A DNA stretch of 64,000 bases from Pseudomonas asplenii (GTDB lineage: Bacteria; Pseudomonadota; Gammaproteobacteria; Pseudomonadales; Pseudomonadaceae), in contig NZ_LT629777.1 in NCBI RefSeq assembly GCF_900105475.1, forward strand, positions 3,038,001 through 3,102,000, in the 5' to 3' direction. Every line of letters starts with the position of its first letter. Within the stretch, counting starts at the first letter, position 1. A model generated the notes under the pieces. It was not told the DNA's origin and ran no database searches. It saw only the letters and a program-made list of their open reading frames with translations. Made by a program: the position numbers and the translations under genes. This document shows positions 26,081 to 35,983 of the stretch, one piece after another.

Positions 26081-27097
26081 CTACAGCTCCTGGGCGCGAT
26101 AGGCGCCCGGGGTCAGCCCGGTCCACTTCTTGAATGCCCGGTGAAACGCCGAGGGTTCGGAGAAACCCAGTTGTTCGGCGATCTGTTGCAGGGACAGGTC
26201 GTTGCGGCCCAGATGATAGATGGCGATATCCCGCCGCAACTGATCCTTGAGTGCCTGGAAGCTGGTGCCTTCCTCGCGCAGATGCCGCCGCAGGGTCTGG
26301 GCGCTGATGTGCAGGTGCTGGGCGACGGCTTCCAGGTCCGGCCAGCGGCTGGCGTCGCGGCTGAGCAGGCGGCGCAGTTGGCTGCTCAGGCTGTCACCAT
26401 CATCGGGGCGGGCCAACAGGTCGGCCGGTGCCCGTCGCAGAAACTGCTTGAGCGTCCGTTCATCCTGCAGCAGTGGCATACCCAGATAACGGCAACTGAA
26501 CAGCAGGCTGCTGGTGTTGGCGCAGAACGCCAGTGGGCAAGGAAACAGCAGATCGTACTCGTCGGCATGTGCGGGGCGCGGGTAGTGGAAGGTGGCCTGT
26601 TCAAGGCGTATGCGCTGACCGACCAGCCAACTGCCGAGACGATGCCAGATCACCAGCAGGCATTCGCACAGGAAATGATCCGGGTCCCAGAGATTCGACG
26701 CATCCAGGCTCAGGCGCACCTTGTCGCCCTCGCGCTCGAGGTTCAAGCGTGGGCCATCGGGAAACAGCCGGTAGAACATCAGGCCGCGATGCAGCGCCTT
26801 TTCCAGGTTACTGCAATGGATCAGCGCGTGGCACATCATCGCGAAGGTGCCGCGATGGCTACGGCTCTGGCCGAAGCCCAGGTACTCGTCATCCAGCTCC
26901 AGCCAGAGCCCCTGCAAGAGCTGAGTGAACTGCTCCGGGGCCAGGCGTGCCCTGGGTTCGCTCAACAGCTCGGGAGCGATGCCCAGGCGCTGCAGCAGGC
27001 CCGAGTAGACAAATCCCCTGCGGCGTGCGCCCTCCAGGGCGGCATTGGCGAAATGGCTGGCGATGCTGCGTTCACGCATGGGGCGTTCCATGTCCAT
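26081..27097 (-). CDS. AraC-family transcriptional regulator
   Basis: A 338-residue regulator with an N-terminal ligand domain of the Arabinose_bd-like type (about residues 20-200, with LWLELDDEYLGFG and FPCPLAFCANTSSLLF). The C-terminal double helix-turn-helix (about 240-335) contains VAQHLHISAQTLRRHLREEG and IAEQLGFSEPSAFHRAFKKW. This is the OruR/ArgR-like subgroup common in Pseudomonas. It is divergent from dctA, and the 315-base intergenic region carries palindromes that it could also bind. Start choice among ATGs at 27097, 27091 and 27079 is uncertain. Its ligand and targets are not evident. Confidence 0.82.
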   Translation of the reverse strand: MDMERPMRERSIASHFANAALEGARRRGFVYSGLLQRLGIAPELLSEPRARLAPEQFTQLLQGLWLELDDEYLGFGQSRSHRGTFAMMCHALIHCSNLEKALHRGLMFYRLFPDGPRLNLEREGDKVRLSLDASNLWDPDHFLCECLLVIWHRLGSWLVGQRIRLEQATFHYPRPAHADEYDLLFPCPLAFCANTSSLLFSCRYLGMPLLQDERTLKQFLRRAPADLLARPDDGDSLSSQLRRLLSRDASRWPDLEAVAQHLHISAQTLRRHLREEGTSFQALKDQLRRDIAIYHLGRNDLSLQQIAEQLGFSEPSAFHRAFKKWTGLTPGAYRAQEL

Positions 27098-27136
27098 TGA
27101 TGGCGGATCTTAGTCAGGGACCCTGATCCGGAACAA

Positions 27137-27150
27137 GGCGGATATCCGCC
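27137..27150. promoter_or_regulatory. Palindromic operator 1, upstream of dctA
   Basis: GGCGGATATCCGCC is a perfect 14-bp palindrome 121 bases upstream of the dctA sigma54 -24 box. With its twin at 27178 it makes a pair spaced 41 bases centre to centre. It fits an enhancer site for the NtrC-type regulator DctD, or an operator for the divergent AraC-family gene. Confidence 0.6.
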
Positions 27151-27177
27151 AAAATCTATGGCTGTCGAGAGTGGAAG

Positions 27178-27191
27178 GGCGGAAATCCGCC
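27178..27191. promoter_or_regulatory. Palindromic operator 2, upstream of dctA
   Basis: GGCGGAAATCCGCC is the same palindrome with one changed central base, 80 bases before the sigma54 promoter. A half site (GGCGGAT) also occurs at about 27102. The distance and duplication are typical of bacterial enhancer-binding protein sites. Confidence 0.6.
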
Positions 27192-27270
27192 ATCTATTCT
27201 CTATGGAGTGAGCTGACAGAGAAGCACGGGAAGCCTGATGGCTAAAGGCTTTTACTGGATTTCCCGAATA

Positions 27271-27286
27271 TGGCACGTGCTTTGCG
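27271..27286 (+). promoter_or_regulatory. Sigma54 promoter of dctA
   Basis: TGGCACGTGCTTTGCG carries a perfect -24 box and a TTTGC -12 box with 10 bases between GG and GC. dctA transcription is RpoN- and DctB/DctD-dependent in Pseudomonas and rhizobia. The leader to the ATG is about 115 bases. Confidence 0.9.
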
Positions 27287-27412
27287 TTAGGAGAGTAGTC
27301 TGCCCACGCAGTTCGACAAACAACAAATCCCTCCGGTGCAGGAGGGTTCGTGCTTCAGGTTGGGCATCTGTCAGATGAATGACAGTTGCGTGATCTCTTG
27401 AGGAACTTTGCA

Positions 27413-28744
27413 ATGACGACTCGTCAGCCACTGTACAAATCGCTGTATTTCCAGGTGATCGTAGCGATCACTCTCGGTATTCTGATTGGCCATTTCTACC
27501 CACAGACCGGCGTGGCCCTCAAGCCACTGGGTGACGGCTTTATCAAGCTGATCAAAATGGTCATCGCGCCCATCATCTTCTGCACCGTGGTCAGCGGTAT
27601 CGCTGGCATGCAAAGCATGAAGTCGGTCGGCAAGACCGGTGGTTATGCACTTCTGTACTTCGAAATCGTTTCGACCCTCGCACTGCTGATCGGTCTGATC
27701 GTGGTCAACGTGGTTCAGCCGGGCAGCGGCATGCACATCGACGTCGCCACCCTGGATGCCAAGAAAGTCGCAGCCTACGTGACTGCCGGTGCCGACCAGA
27801 GCGTCGTCGGTTTCATCCTCAACGTGATCCCGAACACCATCGTCGGTGCCTTCGCCAACGGCGATATCCTGCAAGTGCTGATGTTCTCGGTGATCTTCGG
27901 TTTCGCCCTGCATCGCCTGGGCGACTACGGTCGTCCGCTGCTGGACCTGATCGATCGCTTCGCTCACGCGATGTTCAACATCATCAACATGATCATGAAA
28001 CTGGCGCCCCTGGGTGCGCTGGGTGCCATGGCCTTCACCATCGGCGCCTACGGCGTGGGCTCGCTGGTGCAACTCGGCCAGTTGATGATCTGCTTCTACA
28101 TCACCTGCGTGCTGTTCGTGGTGGTGGTGCTGGGCGCCATCTGCCGTGCTCACGGTTTCAGCGTCCTGAAGCTGGTTCGCTACATCCGTGAAGAACTGCT
28201 GATCGTACTGGGTACTTCCTCCTCGGAATCCGCTCTGCCACGCATGCTGGTGAAGATGGAACGCCTGGGTGCGAAGAAATCGGTCGTGGGCCTGGTGATT
28301 CCAACCGGCTACTCGTTCAACCTCGACGGTACCTCGATCTACCTGACCATGGCGGCTGTGTTCATCGCCCAGGCGACCGATACCCACATGGACATCACTC
28401 ACCAGATCACTCTGCTGCTGGTGCTGCTGCTGTCCTCCAAAGGCGCTGCGGGCGTGACCGGTAGTGGCTTCATCGTTCTGGCTGCGACCCTGTCGGCTGT
28501 CGGCCATCTGCCGGTTGCCGGCCTGGCGCTGATCCTGGGTATTGACCGCTTCATGTCCGAAGCCCGCGCGCTGACCAATCTGGTGGGTAACGCGGTAGCG
28601 ACCGTGGTCGTGGCCAAGTGGGTCAAGGAGTTGGACGAAGACAAGCTGCACGCGGAACTGGCTTCCGGCGGTCGCGCTATCGAAGATGGACGGATCCTCG
28701 ACGATCTGGGCGTGGCCGAAGGCCAGGCGCCAAACATCAAGTAA
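27413..28744 (+). CDS. dctA: DctA, C4-dicarboxylate:cation symporter
   Basis: A 443-residue inner-membrane carrier for succinate, fumarate and malate (DAACS family). It has about eight membrane helices, the family serine-rich hairpin [14 protein letters not shown] and the substrate-site stretch [16 protein letters not shown]. The late helix motif [20 protein letters not shown] is present as [20 protein letters not shown] start at the ATG 27413, preceded by GAGGA at 27400; an upstream in-frame ATG lacks a ribosome site. It has a sigma54 promoter and an own terminator, so it is monocistronic. Confidence 0.95.
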   Translation: MTTRQPLYKSLYFQVIVAITLGILIGHFYPQTGVALKPLGDGFIKLIKMVIAPIIFCTVVSGIAGMQSMKSVGKTGGYALLYFEIVSTLALLIGLIVVNVVQPGSGMHIDVATLDAKKVAAYVTAGADQSVVGFILNVIPNTIVGAFANGDILQVLMFSVIFGFALHRLGDYGRPLLDLIDRFAHAMFNIINMIMKLAPLGALGAMAFTIGAYGVGSLVQLGQLMICFYITCVLFVVVVLGAICRAHGFSVLKLVRYIREELLIVLGTSSSESALPRMLVKMERLGAKKSVVGLVIPTGYSFNLDGTSIYLTMAAVFIAQATDTHMDITHQITLLLVLLLSSKGAAGVTGSGFIVLAATLSAVGHLPVAGLALILGIDRFMSEARALTNLVGNAVATVVVAKWVKELDEDKLHAELASGGRAIEDGRILDDLGVAEGQAPNIK

Positions 28745-28760
28745 GCGTCTGCTTCAGTTG

Positions 28761-28789
28761 AAAAAACCCATCTTCGGATGGGTTTTTTT
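28761..28789 (+). terminator. Terminator after dctA
   Basis: AAAAAACCCATC / GATGGGTTTTTT is a perfect hairpin with a short TTCG-containing loop and T run. Being A-rich upstream, it can also terminate the convergent sprT transcript. Confidence 0.9.
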
Positions 28790-28859
28790 ATGCCTGCTGG
28801 CGAGCTTCTGCTGCCGTTGTACCGCCTGTGGCTGCCCTTGCCAGCGGCTGCTGGGCTGT

Positions 28860-29354
28860 CTACTCGACCCGCACTTCACCGCTGAACACCAGTGTCTGTC
28901 GACACCGGCGGCACAGGTACCGCCGCCCCTGGCTGACCAGTCGATGACGTTGGGCCGAGAACGGGAAGTCGCTGTTGGCACAGGGGCAGCGGTAGATATA
29001 ACGCGTCACGCTGCGCCGCTGCACCTCATAGGTGTGGCAGCGGTTGGGCGGCAGTTCATAGACGCCGCGCATGATCAGTTGCCATTCCTCACCGTGGGGC
29101 TGGATACGGTCGCCGAACAGTTGATGGGCGATCAAGTGGGCAACTTCATGGGGCACGGTCTGACGCAGGAAGTCTTCGCTGTTTTCCCGATACAACTGTG
29201 GGTTGAAGCGCAGGAGGTTCTCGTGCAGGTGGGCGACACCGGCCTTCTGTCCACGCAGCTTGAGGCTGATGGTCGGGCGCTTGAACGGTCGTTTGAAAAA
29301 GGATTCGGCTTGCAGAAAACAGTCTTCGACGCGGGTGTTGAGTGGTTCGGACAT
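28860..29354 (-). CDS. sprT: SprT-family zinc metalloprotease-like protein
   Basis: A 164-residue protein with the SprT zinc-binding helix TVPHEVAHLIAHQLFG (HExxH) and a C-terminal zinc ribbon (YRCPC ... YLCRRC). SprT/Spartan domains cleave DNA-protein crosslinks in eukaryotes; the bacterial role is less clear. I use the ATG at 29354 (MSEPLNTRVEDCFLQ), with GGAGAG about nine bases upstream. A longer in-frame start at 29402 is not supported. Confidence 0.85.
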   Translation of the reverse strand: MSEPLNTRVEDCFLQAESFFKRPFKRPTISLKLRGQKAGVAHLHENLLRFNPQLYRENSEDFLRQTVPHEVAHLIAHQLFGDRIQPHGEEWQLIMRGVYELPPNRCHTYEVQRRSVTRYIYRCPCANSDFPFSAQRHRLVSQGRRYLCRRCRQTLVFSGEVRVE

Positions 29355-29486
29355 GCTGTACGTCTCTCCAGAGACGCCGAGTATGCCGCAAACCCTGGCC
29401 ATTCCGAATCCATCAGGTGCCGAATGGTCGTGCAGACATGAAAGAGGCCGCCTGGCGGCGGCCCGTGTCGGCAGTTTTGTGGTTAT

Positions 29487-30089
29487 TCAACTGGTGTAGA
29501 TCGGGCCGACTCCCAGGCCCCAGACGATCACGGTGAACGCCATGATCGCCACCAGTACGACCAGCCCAACGGCCAGTACCGAACTGGAGAACAGGAAACC
29601 TTCATCCGAAGGTATGTTCATGAACGTCGGCAAGCCGACATACAGCAGATAGACCGTGTAGCAGATCGCTGCCGTGCCGACCAGCATGCCCAGCCACATG
29701 TGTGGGTAGAGCGCCGCCAGGCCACCGATGAACAGCGGGGTGGCCGTATAGGTGGCAAAGGCGATACAACGTGGCAGGCTGGGGTTGGCATCGTAGGTGC
29801 GGGCCATCCAGTGGATGAACGCGCCCATCACCGCGACGCCGCCGAGCATGGCCAGGTAGGACAGGAGCGACATCCAGATCGCGCTGTCCTGGGTCAGCAT
29901 GACCGGCGCGCGGTTGCCGATGACCCAGCCGATCCGGGTAGTGCCGATAAAGGCGGAAACCGCAGGGATCGCGGCGAGAATCAGGGTATGGGTGAGGTAC
30001 ATGTGGCTGATGCTTTCCTCGGCGTCGCCACGGATTTCCCGCCATTCCTGATCAGGGTGGGTGAACAGTCCCACTACGTGATGGATCAT
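29487..30089 (-). CDS. Yip1-domain inner-membrane protein of unknown function
   Basis: A 200-residue protein beginning MIHHVVGLFTHPDQEWREI, the typical bacterial YIP1-family N-terminus. It has five predicted membrane helices, including TLILAAIPAVSAFIG, CIAFATYTATPLFIGGLAAL and a final VGLVVLVAIMAFTVIVWGLG. The ATG at 30089 has AAAGGAG eight bases upstream, which rules out the longer upstream start. The gene stands alone. Family members are widespread in Pseudomonas without an established role. Confidence 0.82.
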   Translation of the reverse strand: MIHHVVGLFTHPDQEWREIRGDAEESISHMYLTHTLILAAIPAVSAFIGTTRIGWVIGNRAPVMLTQDSAIWMSLLSYLAMLGGVAVMGAFIHWMARTYDANPSLPRCIAFATYTATPLFIGGLAALYPHMWLGMLVGTAAICYTVYLLYVGLPTFMNIPSDEGFLFSSSVLAVGLVVLVAIMAFTVIVWGLGVGPIYTS

Positions 30090-30174
30090 GTCAGTCACTC
30101 CTTTCGTTATTACCATCGCCCCCCATGTGGAGCGCCGGGACAGACGGCCAGAGTAATCGGAGGTCTGGATATGT

Positions 30175-30193
30175 CTGCGACCTTATGTCGCAG
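30175..30193. repeat. Inverted repeat upstream of the Yip1 gene
   Basis: CTGCGAC-CTTAT-GTCGCAG is a 7-bp inverted repeat about 86 bases upstream of the Yip1-family start. It lies in a 374-base gene-free stretch (30090-30463). It could be an operator or short hairpin. Nothing else in the gap looks coding. Confidence 0.35.
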
Positions 30194-30310
30194 TATAGGA
30201 AGGGCTGGGGCCAACAGAACCGGGCTTTTAGAGCAAATTGCACTGTCCAGGGGGGCGGTAATCGCGTTGGAGCATTTGCCGCGAATTAGCTGAAGGAACC
30301 GTCTTCGTGG

Positions 30311-30380
30311 GTTGCTGTAGGACGCAGGCTTGTCTGCAAATCAGGCCTCAAGGTCGCCCAAAGCCTTGCCGGCAAATCCG
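30311..30380. repeat. REP remnant upstream of ttcA
   Basis: GCTGTAGGACGCAGGCTTGTCTGCAAA resembles a decayed form of the Pseudomonas REP GTAGGAGCGGGCTTGCCCGCGAA. A loosely inverse sequence (GCCTTGCCGGCAAATCCGCG) lies at about 30363-30382. The assignment is by eye. Confidence 0.35.
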
Positions 30381-30463
30381 CGTCTATCTGCTCCACTCCC
30401 ACCACGCCGGGTTTGTGCGTAAAATGGCCGCCTTTTCGACATACCGCGCGGATTTCAAGGGCT

Positions 30464-31288
30464 ATGGGCACTCTTTCGGTCAATCAGAACAAACTGCAGA
30501 AACGCCTCCGTCGGCAGGCGGGCGAGGCGGTCGCCGACTTCAACATGATCGAGGATGGTGACAAGGTGATGGTCTGCCTGTCGGGTGGCAAGGACAGCTA
30601 CACCATGCTCGACGTTCTGATGCACCTGCAGAAAGTGGCGCCAATCAAGTTCGACATCGTCGCCGTGAACATGGACCAGAAGCAGCCCGGCTTTCCCGAG
30701 CACGTGCTGCCCGCCTATCTGAAAGAGCTGGGCGTGGAGTACCACATCGTCGAGAAGGACACCTACTCGGTGGTCAAGGAGCTGGTGCCGGAAGGCAAGA
30801 CCACCTGCTCGCTGTGCTCGCGTCTGCGTCGCGGCACGCTGTATACCTTCGCCGACGAAATCGGTGCGACCAAGATGGCCCTGGGGCACCATCGCGACGA
30901 TATCGTCGAAACCTTCTTCCTCAACATGTTCTACAACGGTTCGCTCAAGGCCATGCCGCCCAAGCTGCTGGCCGACGATGGTCGCAACGTGGTGATCCGG
31001 CCACTGGCGTACTGCAGTGAAAAGGACATCCAGGCCTATTCGGACCTCAAGCAATTCCCGATCATCCCGTGCAACCTCTGTGGCTCCCAGGAGAACCTGC
31101 AGCGCCAGGTGGTCAAGGAAATGCTGCTGGAGTGGGAGCGCAAGAATCCGGGGCGTACCGAGAGCATCTTCCGTGGCCTGCAGAACGTCATCCCGTCGCA
31201 ACTGGCCGACCGCAACCTGTTCGACTTCACCAGCCTGCGTATCGATGAAACGGCGGCTTCGCGTTTCGTCAATGTCGTGAACCTGTAA
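30464..31288 (+). CDS. ttcA: TtcA, tRNA 2-thiocytidine biosynthesis protein
   Basis: A 274-residue enzyme that thiolates cytidine 32 of certain tRNAs using ATP and a [4Fe-4S] cluster. It has the PP-loop [13 protein letters not shown] (about residues 40-52), the two cysteine pairs [10 protein letters not shown] and [13 protein letters not shown], and the [18 protein letters not shown] motif. The ATG at 30464 gives [18 protein letters not shown], the normal N-terminus. An upstream extension to 30413 is non-homologous in character. The next gene starts 10 bases downstream. Confidence 0.93.
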   Translation: MGTLSVNQNKLQKRLRRQAGEAVADFNMIEDGDKVMVCLSGGKDSYTMLDVLMHLQKVAPIKFDIVAVNMDQKQPGFPEHVLPAYLKELGVEYHIVEKDTYSVVKELVPEGKTTCSLCSRLRRGTLYTFADEIGATKMALGHHRDDIVETFFLNMFYNGSLKAMPPKLLADDGRNVVIRPLAYCSEKDIQAYSDLKQFPIIPCNLCGSQENLQRQVVKEMLLEWERKNPGRTESIFRGLQNVIPSQLADRNLFDFTSLRIDETAASRFVNVVNL

Positions 31289-31298
31289 GGGCAGCGAC

Positions 31299-31970
31299 AT
31301 GCGCGACTACAAGTGGCTGCACGAGTATTGCCTGAACCGCTTCGGTTCGGCGGCGGTGCTGGAGGCGCATCTGCCGGTGCCCCGCACGCCGGAGCAACTG
31401 CGGGCGTTCGGCGATGATCGCTACCTGTCGATGATTGCCCTGCGGGTCTTCCGGGCCGGGCTCAAGCACAGCCTGGTGGATGCCAAGTGGCCGGCCTTCG
31501 AGCAGGTGTTCTTCGGTTTCGATCCGCAGAAGGTGGTGCTGATGGGCGCCGAGCACCTGGAGCGGCTGATGCAGGACACGCGGATCATCCGTCACCTGGG
31601 CAAGCTCAAGAGCGTGCCGCGCAACGCGCAGATGGTGCTGGACGTGGCGAAGGAGAAGGGCAGTTTCGGCCAACTGATCGCCGACTGGCCGGTGACCGAA
31701 ATCACCGCTCTGTGGAAGTACCTGGCCAAGCATGGGCATCAGCTCGGTGGTTTGTCGGCACCGCGTCTATTGCGCATGGTCGGCAAGGACACTTTCGTCC
31801 CGAGCGATGACGTGGTAGCGGCGCTCAACGCCCAGGACATCATCGACAAGGTGCCGACCAGCCTGCGCGATCTGGCGATCGTTCAGGACGCTTTCAACCA
31901 GTGGCATGCCGAGAGCGGTCGGCCGATGTGCCAGCTATCGATGATGCTGGCGTTCACCGTCAACCACTGA
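31299..31970 (+). CDS. DNA-3-methyladenine glycosylase I-like (Tag family) protein
   Basis: A 223-residue protein resembling the adenine glycosylase (Tag) family. It has YLSMIALRVFRAGLKHSLVD, then FFGFDPQKVVLM and IIRHLGKLKSVPRNAQMV, which align in character with the AGLSW and IIRN-x-x-KI-x-x-x-x-x-NA motifs of Tag. The canonical N-terminal zinc cysteine region of E. coli Tag (starting MERCGW) is replaced by MRDYKWLHEYCLNRFG. This may therefore be a divergent paralogue with a shifted substrate. It lies 10 bases after ttcA and is probably co-transcribed; its stop converges with the next gene. Confidence 0.65.
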   Translation: MRDYKWLHEYCLNRFGSAAVLEAHLPVPRTPEQLRAFGDDRYLSMIALRVFRAGLKHSLVDAKWPAFEQVFFGFDPQKVVLMGAEHLERLMQDTRIIRHLGKLKSVPRNAQMVLDVAKEKGSFGQLIADWPVTEITALWKYLAKHGHQLGGLSAPRLLRMVGKDTFVPSDDVVAALNAQDIIDKVPTSLRDLAIVQDAFNQWHAESGRPMCQLSMMLAFTVNH

Positions 31971-31980
31971 TTCTCGACGC

Positions 31981-33354
<1,374 letters not shown>

Positions 33355-33467
33355 ATGCGGGTCGCATCTTGCGTAAGGTGGCGGGTATTCTACCCGTCTG
33401 GCGAGCGCTCCTGAACCGTACGAGGTAAATGGTCGCAGTCGATGACTCATTTGATGGGGGATAGCAC

Positions 33468-33929
33468 ATGGCAAGGCGATTGGCAGCCTTACTGGCGATG
33501 ATGGGCGCGCTGCTGCTCAGCGGTTGCGGCAACGATTATGGGGTTGACCAGCACGGGCAGAAGGTGGCGGCCGAGCGACTGGACAAGCACTGGAAAGTGG
33601 TCAACTACTGGGCGGAGTGGTGTGGTCCGTGCCGCACCGAGATTCCCGAACTCAACGCGTTGTCCGAACAGCTCAAGGAGCAGTCGGTGGGGGTGTTCGG
33701 GGTCAATTTCGACGGTTTGCAGGGCGATGATCTGGCCAAGGCCGCCGAGGCGCTGGGGATCAGGTTCACGGTGCTGGCGCAGGACCCTGCGGAGCTGTTC
33801 GAGCTGCCGCGTAGCGAGGCGTTGCCGGTGACCTACATCATCGACGACAAGGGCAAGGTCCGCGAGCAACTGATGGGCGAGCAGACCGCAGCCGGTGTGC
33901 TGGCGAAACTCAAGGCCCTCAAGGGCTGA
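33468..33929 (+). CDS. TlpA-like thioredoxin-fold lipoprotein
   Basis: A 153-residue protein with a lipoprotein signal (MARRLAALLAMMGALLLSGC, lipobox LLSGC at about residues 16-20). A thioredoxin fold carries the redox motif WAEWCGPCRTEIPEL and the cis-proline region EALPVTYIIDDKGKV. It should act in the periplasm as a membrane-anchored thiol oxidoreductase. It is divergent from arsC and convergent with the META lipoprotein gene. Its partner cannot be deduced. Confidence 0.87.
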   Translation: MARRLAALLAMMGALLLSGCGNDYGVDQHGQKVAAERLDKHWKVVNYWAEWCGPCRTEIPELNALSEQLKEQSVGVFGVNFDGLQGDDLAKAAEALGIRFTVLAQDPAELFELPRSEALPVTYIIDDKGKVREQLMGEQTAAGVLAKLKALKG

Positions 33930-33989
33930 GTGTTGCGTTGAGCAGGCTCACGGCACCTTGGGGGAAGGCGCCGTGGGCCGCTGTCACCG

Positions 33990-34394
33990 TCAGCCTTCTT
34001 CCGACCACAAGCGCAGCGGTTGACCCTCTGCCGGCCAGAAACGTACCTGCTCGACCGCAGAGATATCCCAGCGCTGGACGTTTTCCAGTGCCTGCAGGAA
34101 GCGTTTCTCCTGCTCCATCAGCGCCGGGGCGCAGAGCTTGCGGGTACTGCCGACCTTGCCGAAGCTGAGGGTGTCGCCGTCCAGGGTGTAGGGCGCGAAC
34201 CAGTGGTTGCAACCGCCATTGCCATACGCCCGGCCGTCATGACCCAGGGTGACGGTCAGGTGGCTGTTGTCGATTAAAGGACGCTCGCCGATCCACTCCA
34301 GCACATAGCTGTGATCCTGCTGCAGTTGCACACGGTCGCCAGCACAGCCCAGCAGGCTGATGGCCAGCATTCCCAGAATCACCGCTTTTTTCAT
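33990..34394 (-). CDS. META-domain (HslJ-like) lipoprotein
   Basis: A 134-residue lipoprotein (signal MKKAVILGMLAISLLGC) with the META/HslJ pattern of short beta-strands. Key stretches are YVLEWIGERPLIDNSHLTVTL, shortened here to its core WIGERPLID, then GRAYGNGGCNHWFAPYTLDG and CAPALMEQEKRFLQAL. HslJ-type proteins are linked to outer-membrane stability and novobiocin resistance in E. coli. Its ATG overlaps the stop of the upstream gene (ATGA), so the two are coupled. Confidence 0.83.
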   Translation of the reverse strand: MKKAVILGMLAISLLGCAGDRVQLQQDHSYVLEWIGERPLIDNSHLTVTLGHDGRAYGNGGCNHWFAPYTLDGDTLSFGKVGSTRKLCAPALMEQEKRFLQALENVQRWDISAVEQVRFWPAEGQPLRLWSEEG

Positions 34395-34828
34395 GCTGCT
34401 GCCTCCTGGCATTTCGGGCAGAGATGTTTCTCGCCCTGTGTGGTCCAGCCCAGTTCGGCAATACGCGCCGTGGCAGCGGGTTTCTGGGCCGGAGTACCGA
34501 GCTTGGCATCCACGGCGAATTCGAAGTCCAGTTGCTTGGCGCAGCTGTCGCAGTTGACCTGCCACTGGTGAATCGCCAGTTCGCCAAATACCGGCCCGCG
34601 GGCCATGGCGGTCCACTGGCCCGGTGGGTTGATCAGATGACGTACGGTCTCGACGGTCAGGCGCATGGACAGGTCCTTGCTGCCCTTGAGGGTGACCAGC
34701 AGCACGTCGTCGATGCGGATCGAGCCACCGTTGCCGGTGACCTGGTAGCGACCCGGCACCAGGGCGCGGCATTCGGTCAGGGTGTGTTGCGGGTTCATCA
34801 GGTTGTAGCGGAAATCGTGTTCGACCAT
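34391..34828 (-). CDS. Hypothetical protein with two CxxC pairs
   Basis: A 145-residue cytoplasmic-looking protein I do not recognise. It begins MVEHDFRYNLMNPQHTL and has two Cys pairs, VNCDSCAKQ (about residues 93-98) and HLCPKCQEA near the C-terminus, which could form a zinc ribbon. The ATG at 34828 is preceded by TTGGAGGAT, which excludes a longer reading. It is translationally coupled to the META lipoprotein gene, suggesting a shared role not yet defined. Confidence 0.75.
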   Translation of the reverse strand: MVEHDFRYNLMNPQHTLTECRALVPGRYQVTGNGGSIRIDDVLLVTLKGSKDLSMRLTVETVRHLINPPGQWTAMARGPVFGELAIHQWQVNCDSCAKQLDFEFAVDAKLGTPAQKPAATARIAELGWTTQGEKHLCPKCQEAAA

Positions 34829-34926
34829 GGATCCTCCAAATATGGCCGATATGCTAGCACGCAGAGGACTGATCGATAGCTGCCGCATGTAACCTTCGAT
34901 CCGGTTGGTCGGGCTTTTGCGTCCGA

Positions 34927-35916
34927 TCAGCCTTCCACCAGGTTCTGCGGCCGACCGGCTCGCCAGGCGGTGATGTTGTCCAGGGTCGTCGTGGCGATCG
35001 CCGCCAGAGCCTCTTGAGTCAGGAACGCCTGGTGCGCAGTGACGATCACGTTGGGAAAGGTCAGCAGTCGCGCCAGGACGTCATCCTGCAACGGCAGGTC
35101 GGAGCGGTCCTCGAAAAACAGTTGCGCTTCTTCCTCATACACATCCAGCCCGAGGTAACCGAGCTGGCCGTCCTTGAGTGCATCGATCAGTGCCGGGGTA
35201 TCGACCAGGCCGCCGCGTCCGGTATTGATCAGCATGGCGCCAGGCTGCAAGTGGGCCAGCGTGTCGCGGTTGATCAGGTGGCGTGTATCGCTGTTCAGTG
35301 GGCAATGCAGGCTGATGATCCTCGCTTGGGCGAGCAGTTCCGGCAGTTCCAGATAGCGCGCGCCGAGAGCCAGCACCTCTGGATTGGGGTAGGGATCGTA
35401 GGCAAGCAACTGGCAGCCGAAACCGGCCATGATCCGGGCGAAGGTCGCACCGATCTGCCCGGTGCCGACCACGCCGACGGTCTTGCCGAACAGGTCGAAT
35501 CCGGTCAGCCCGTGCAGGCTGAAATCGCCCTCGCGGGTGCGGTTGTAGGCGCGGTGCAGGCGGCGGTTGAGGGCCTGGATCAGGGCTACCGCGTGTTCGG
35601 CTACGGCATGCGGCGAATAGGCGGGTACGCGCACCGCGCTCAGTCCCAGGCGCCGGGCGGCGTTCAGGTCGACGTGGTTGTAACCGGCCGAGCGCAGGGC
35701 GATCAGGCGCGTGCCGCCGGCGGCCAGTTGTTCCAGTACCGGGGCGCTCAGGTCATCATTGATGAAGGCACAGACCACCTCGTGTTGCTCGGCCAGGGCG
35801 GCGGTATCCAGGCTCAGGCGAGCGGGCTGGAAGTGCAGTTCGAGGTCGGCGTGCGGGGTGATGGCGAGGAAACTGTCGCGGTCGTAGGTCTGGCTGCTGA
35901 AGAGTATGCCACGCAT
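34927..35916 (-). CDS. ldhA: D-lactate dehydrogenase / 2-hydroxyacid dehydrogenase LdhA
   Basis: A 329-residue NAD-dependent D-2-hydroxyacid dehydrogenase that probably interconverts pyruvate and D-lactate. It has LIALRSAGYNHVDL, the Rossmann motif GVVGTGQIGATFARI and the catalytic Arg in LINTGRGGLVDT. It also has the Glu in LGLDVYEEEAQLFFED and the His in VIVTAHQAFLT. EEAQLFFEDRSD and length match the LdhA subgroup. The start ATG is at 35916. It lies downstream of gacS on the same strand, as in other pseudomonads. Confidence 0.92.
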   Translation of the reverse strand: MRGILFSSQTYDRDSFLAITPHADLELHFQPARLSLDTAALAEQHEVVCAFINDDLSAPVLEQLAAGGTRLIALRSAGYNHVDLNAARRLGLSAVRVPAYSPHAVAEHAVALIQALNRRLHRAYNRTREGDFSLHGLTGFDLFGKTVGVVGTGQIGATFARIMAGFGCQLLAYDPYPNPEVLALGARYLELPELLAQARIISLHCPLNSDTRHLINRDTLAHLQPGAMLINTGRGGLVDTPALIDALKDGQLGYLGLDVYEEEAQLFFEDRSDLPLQDDVLARLLTFPNVIVTAHQAFLTQEALAAIATTTLDNITAWRAGRPQNLVEG

Positions 35917-35983
35917 GTGAGGTCTTCCGTGTGAGACTGACCGGCAGCTTAGCGCCGGTCTCCTGGGCGGGTATTGTCGTGGA

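Noticed and set aside
26039..27100. A 353-residue plus-strand frame over the AraC gene
   Set aside because: Antisense shadow; the minus strand shows an intact AraC helix-turn-helix.
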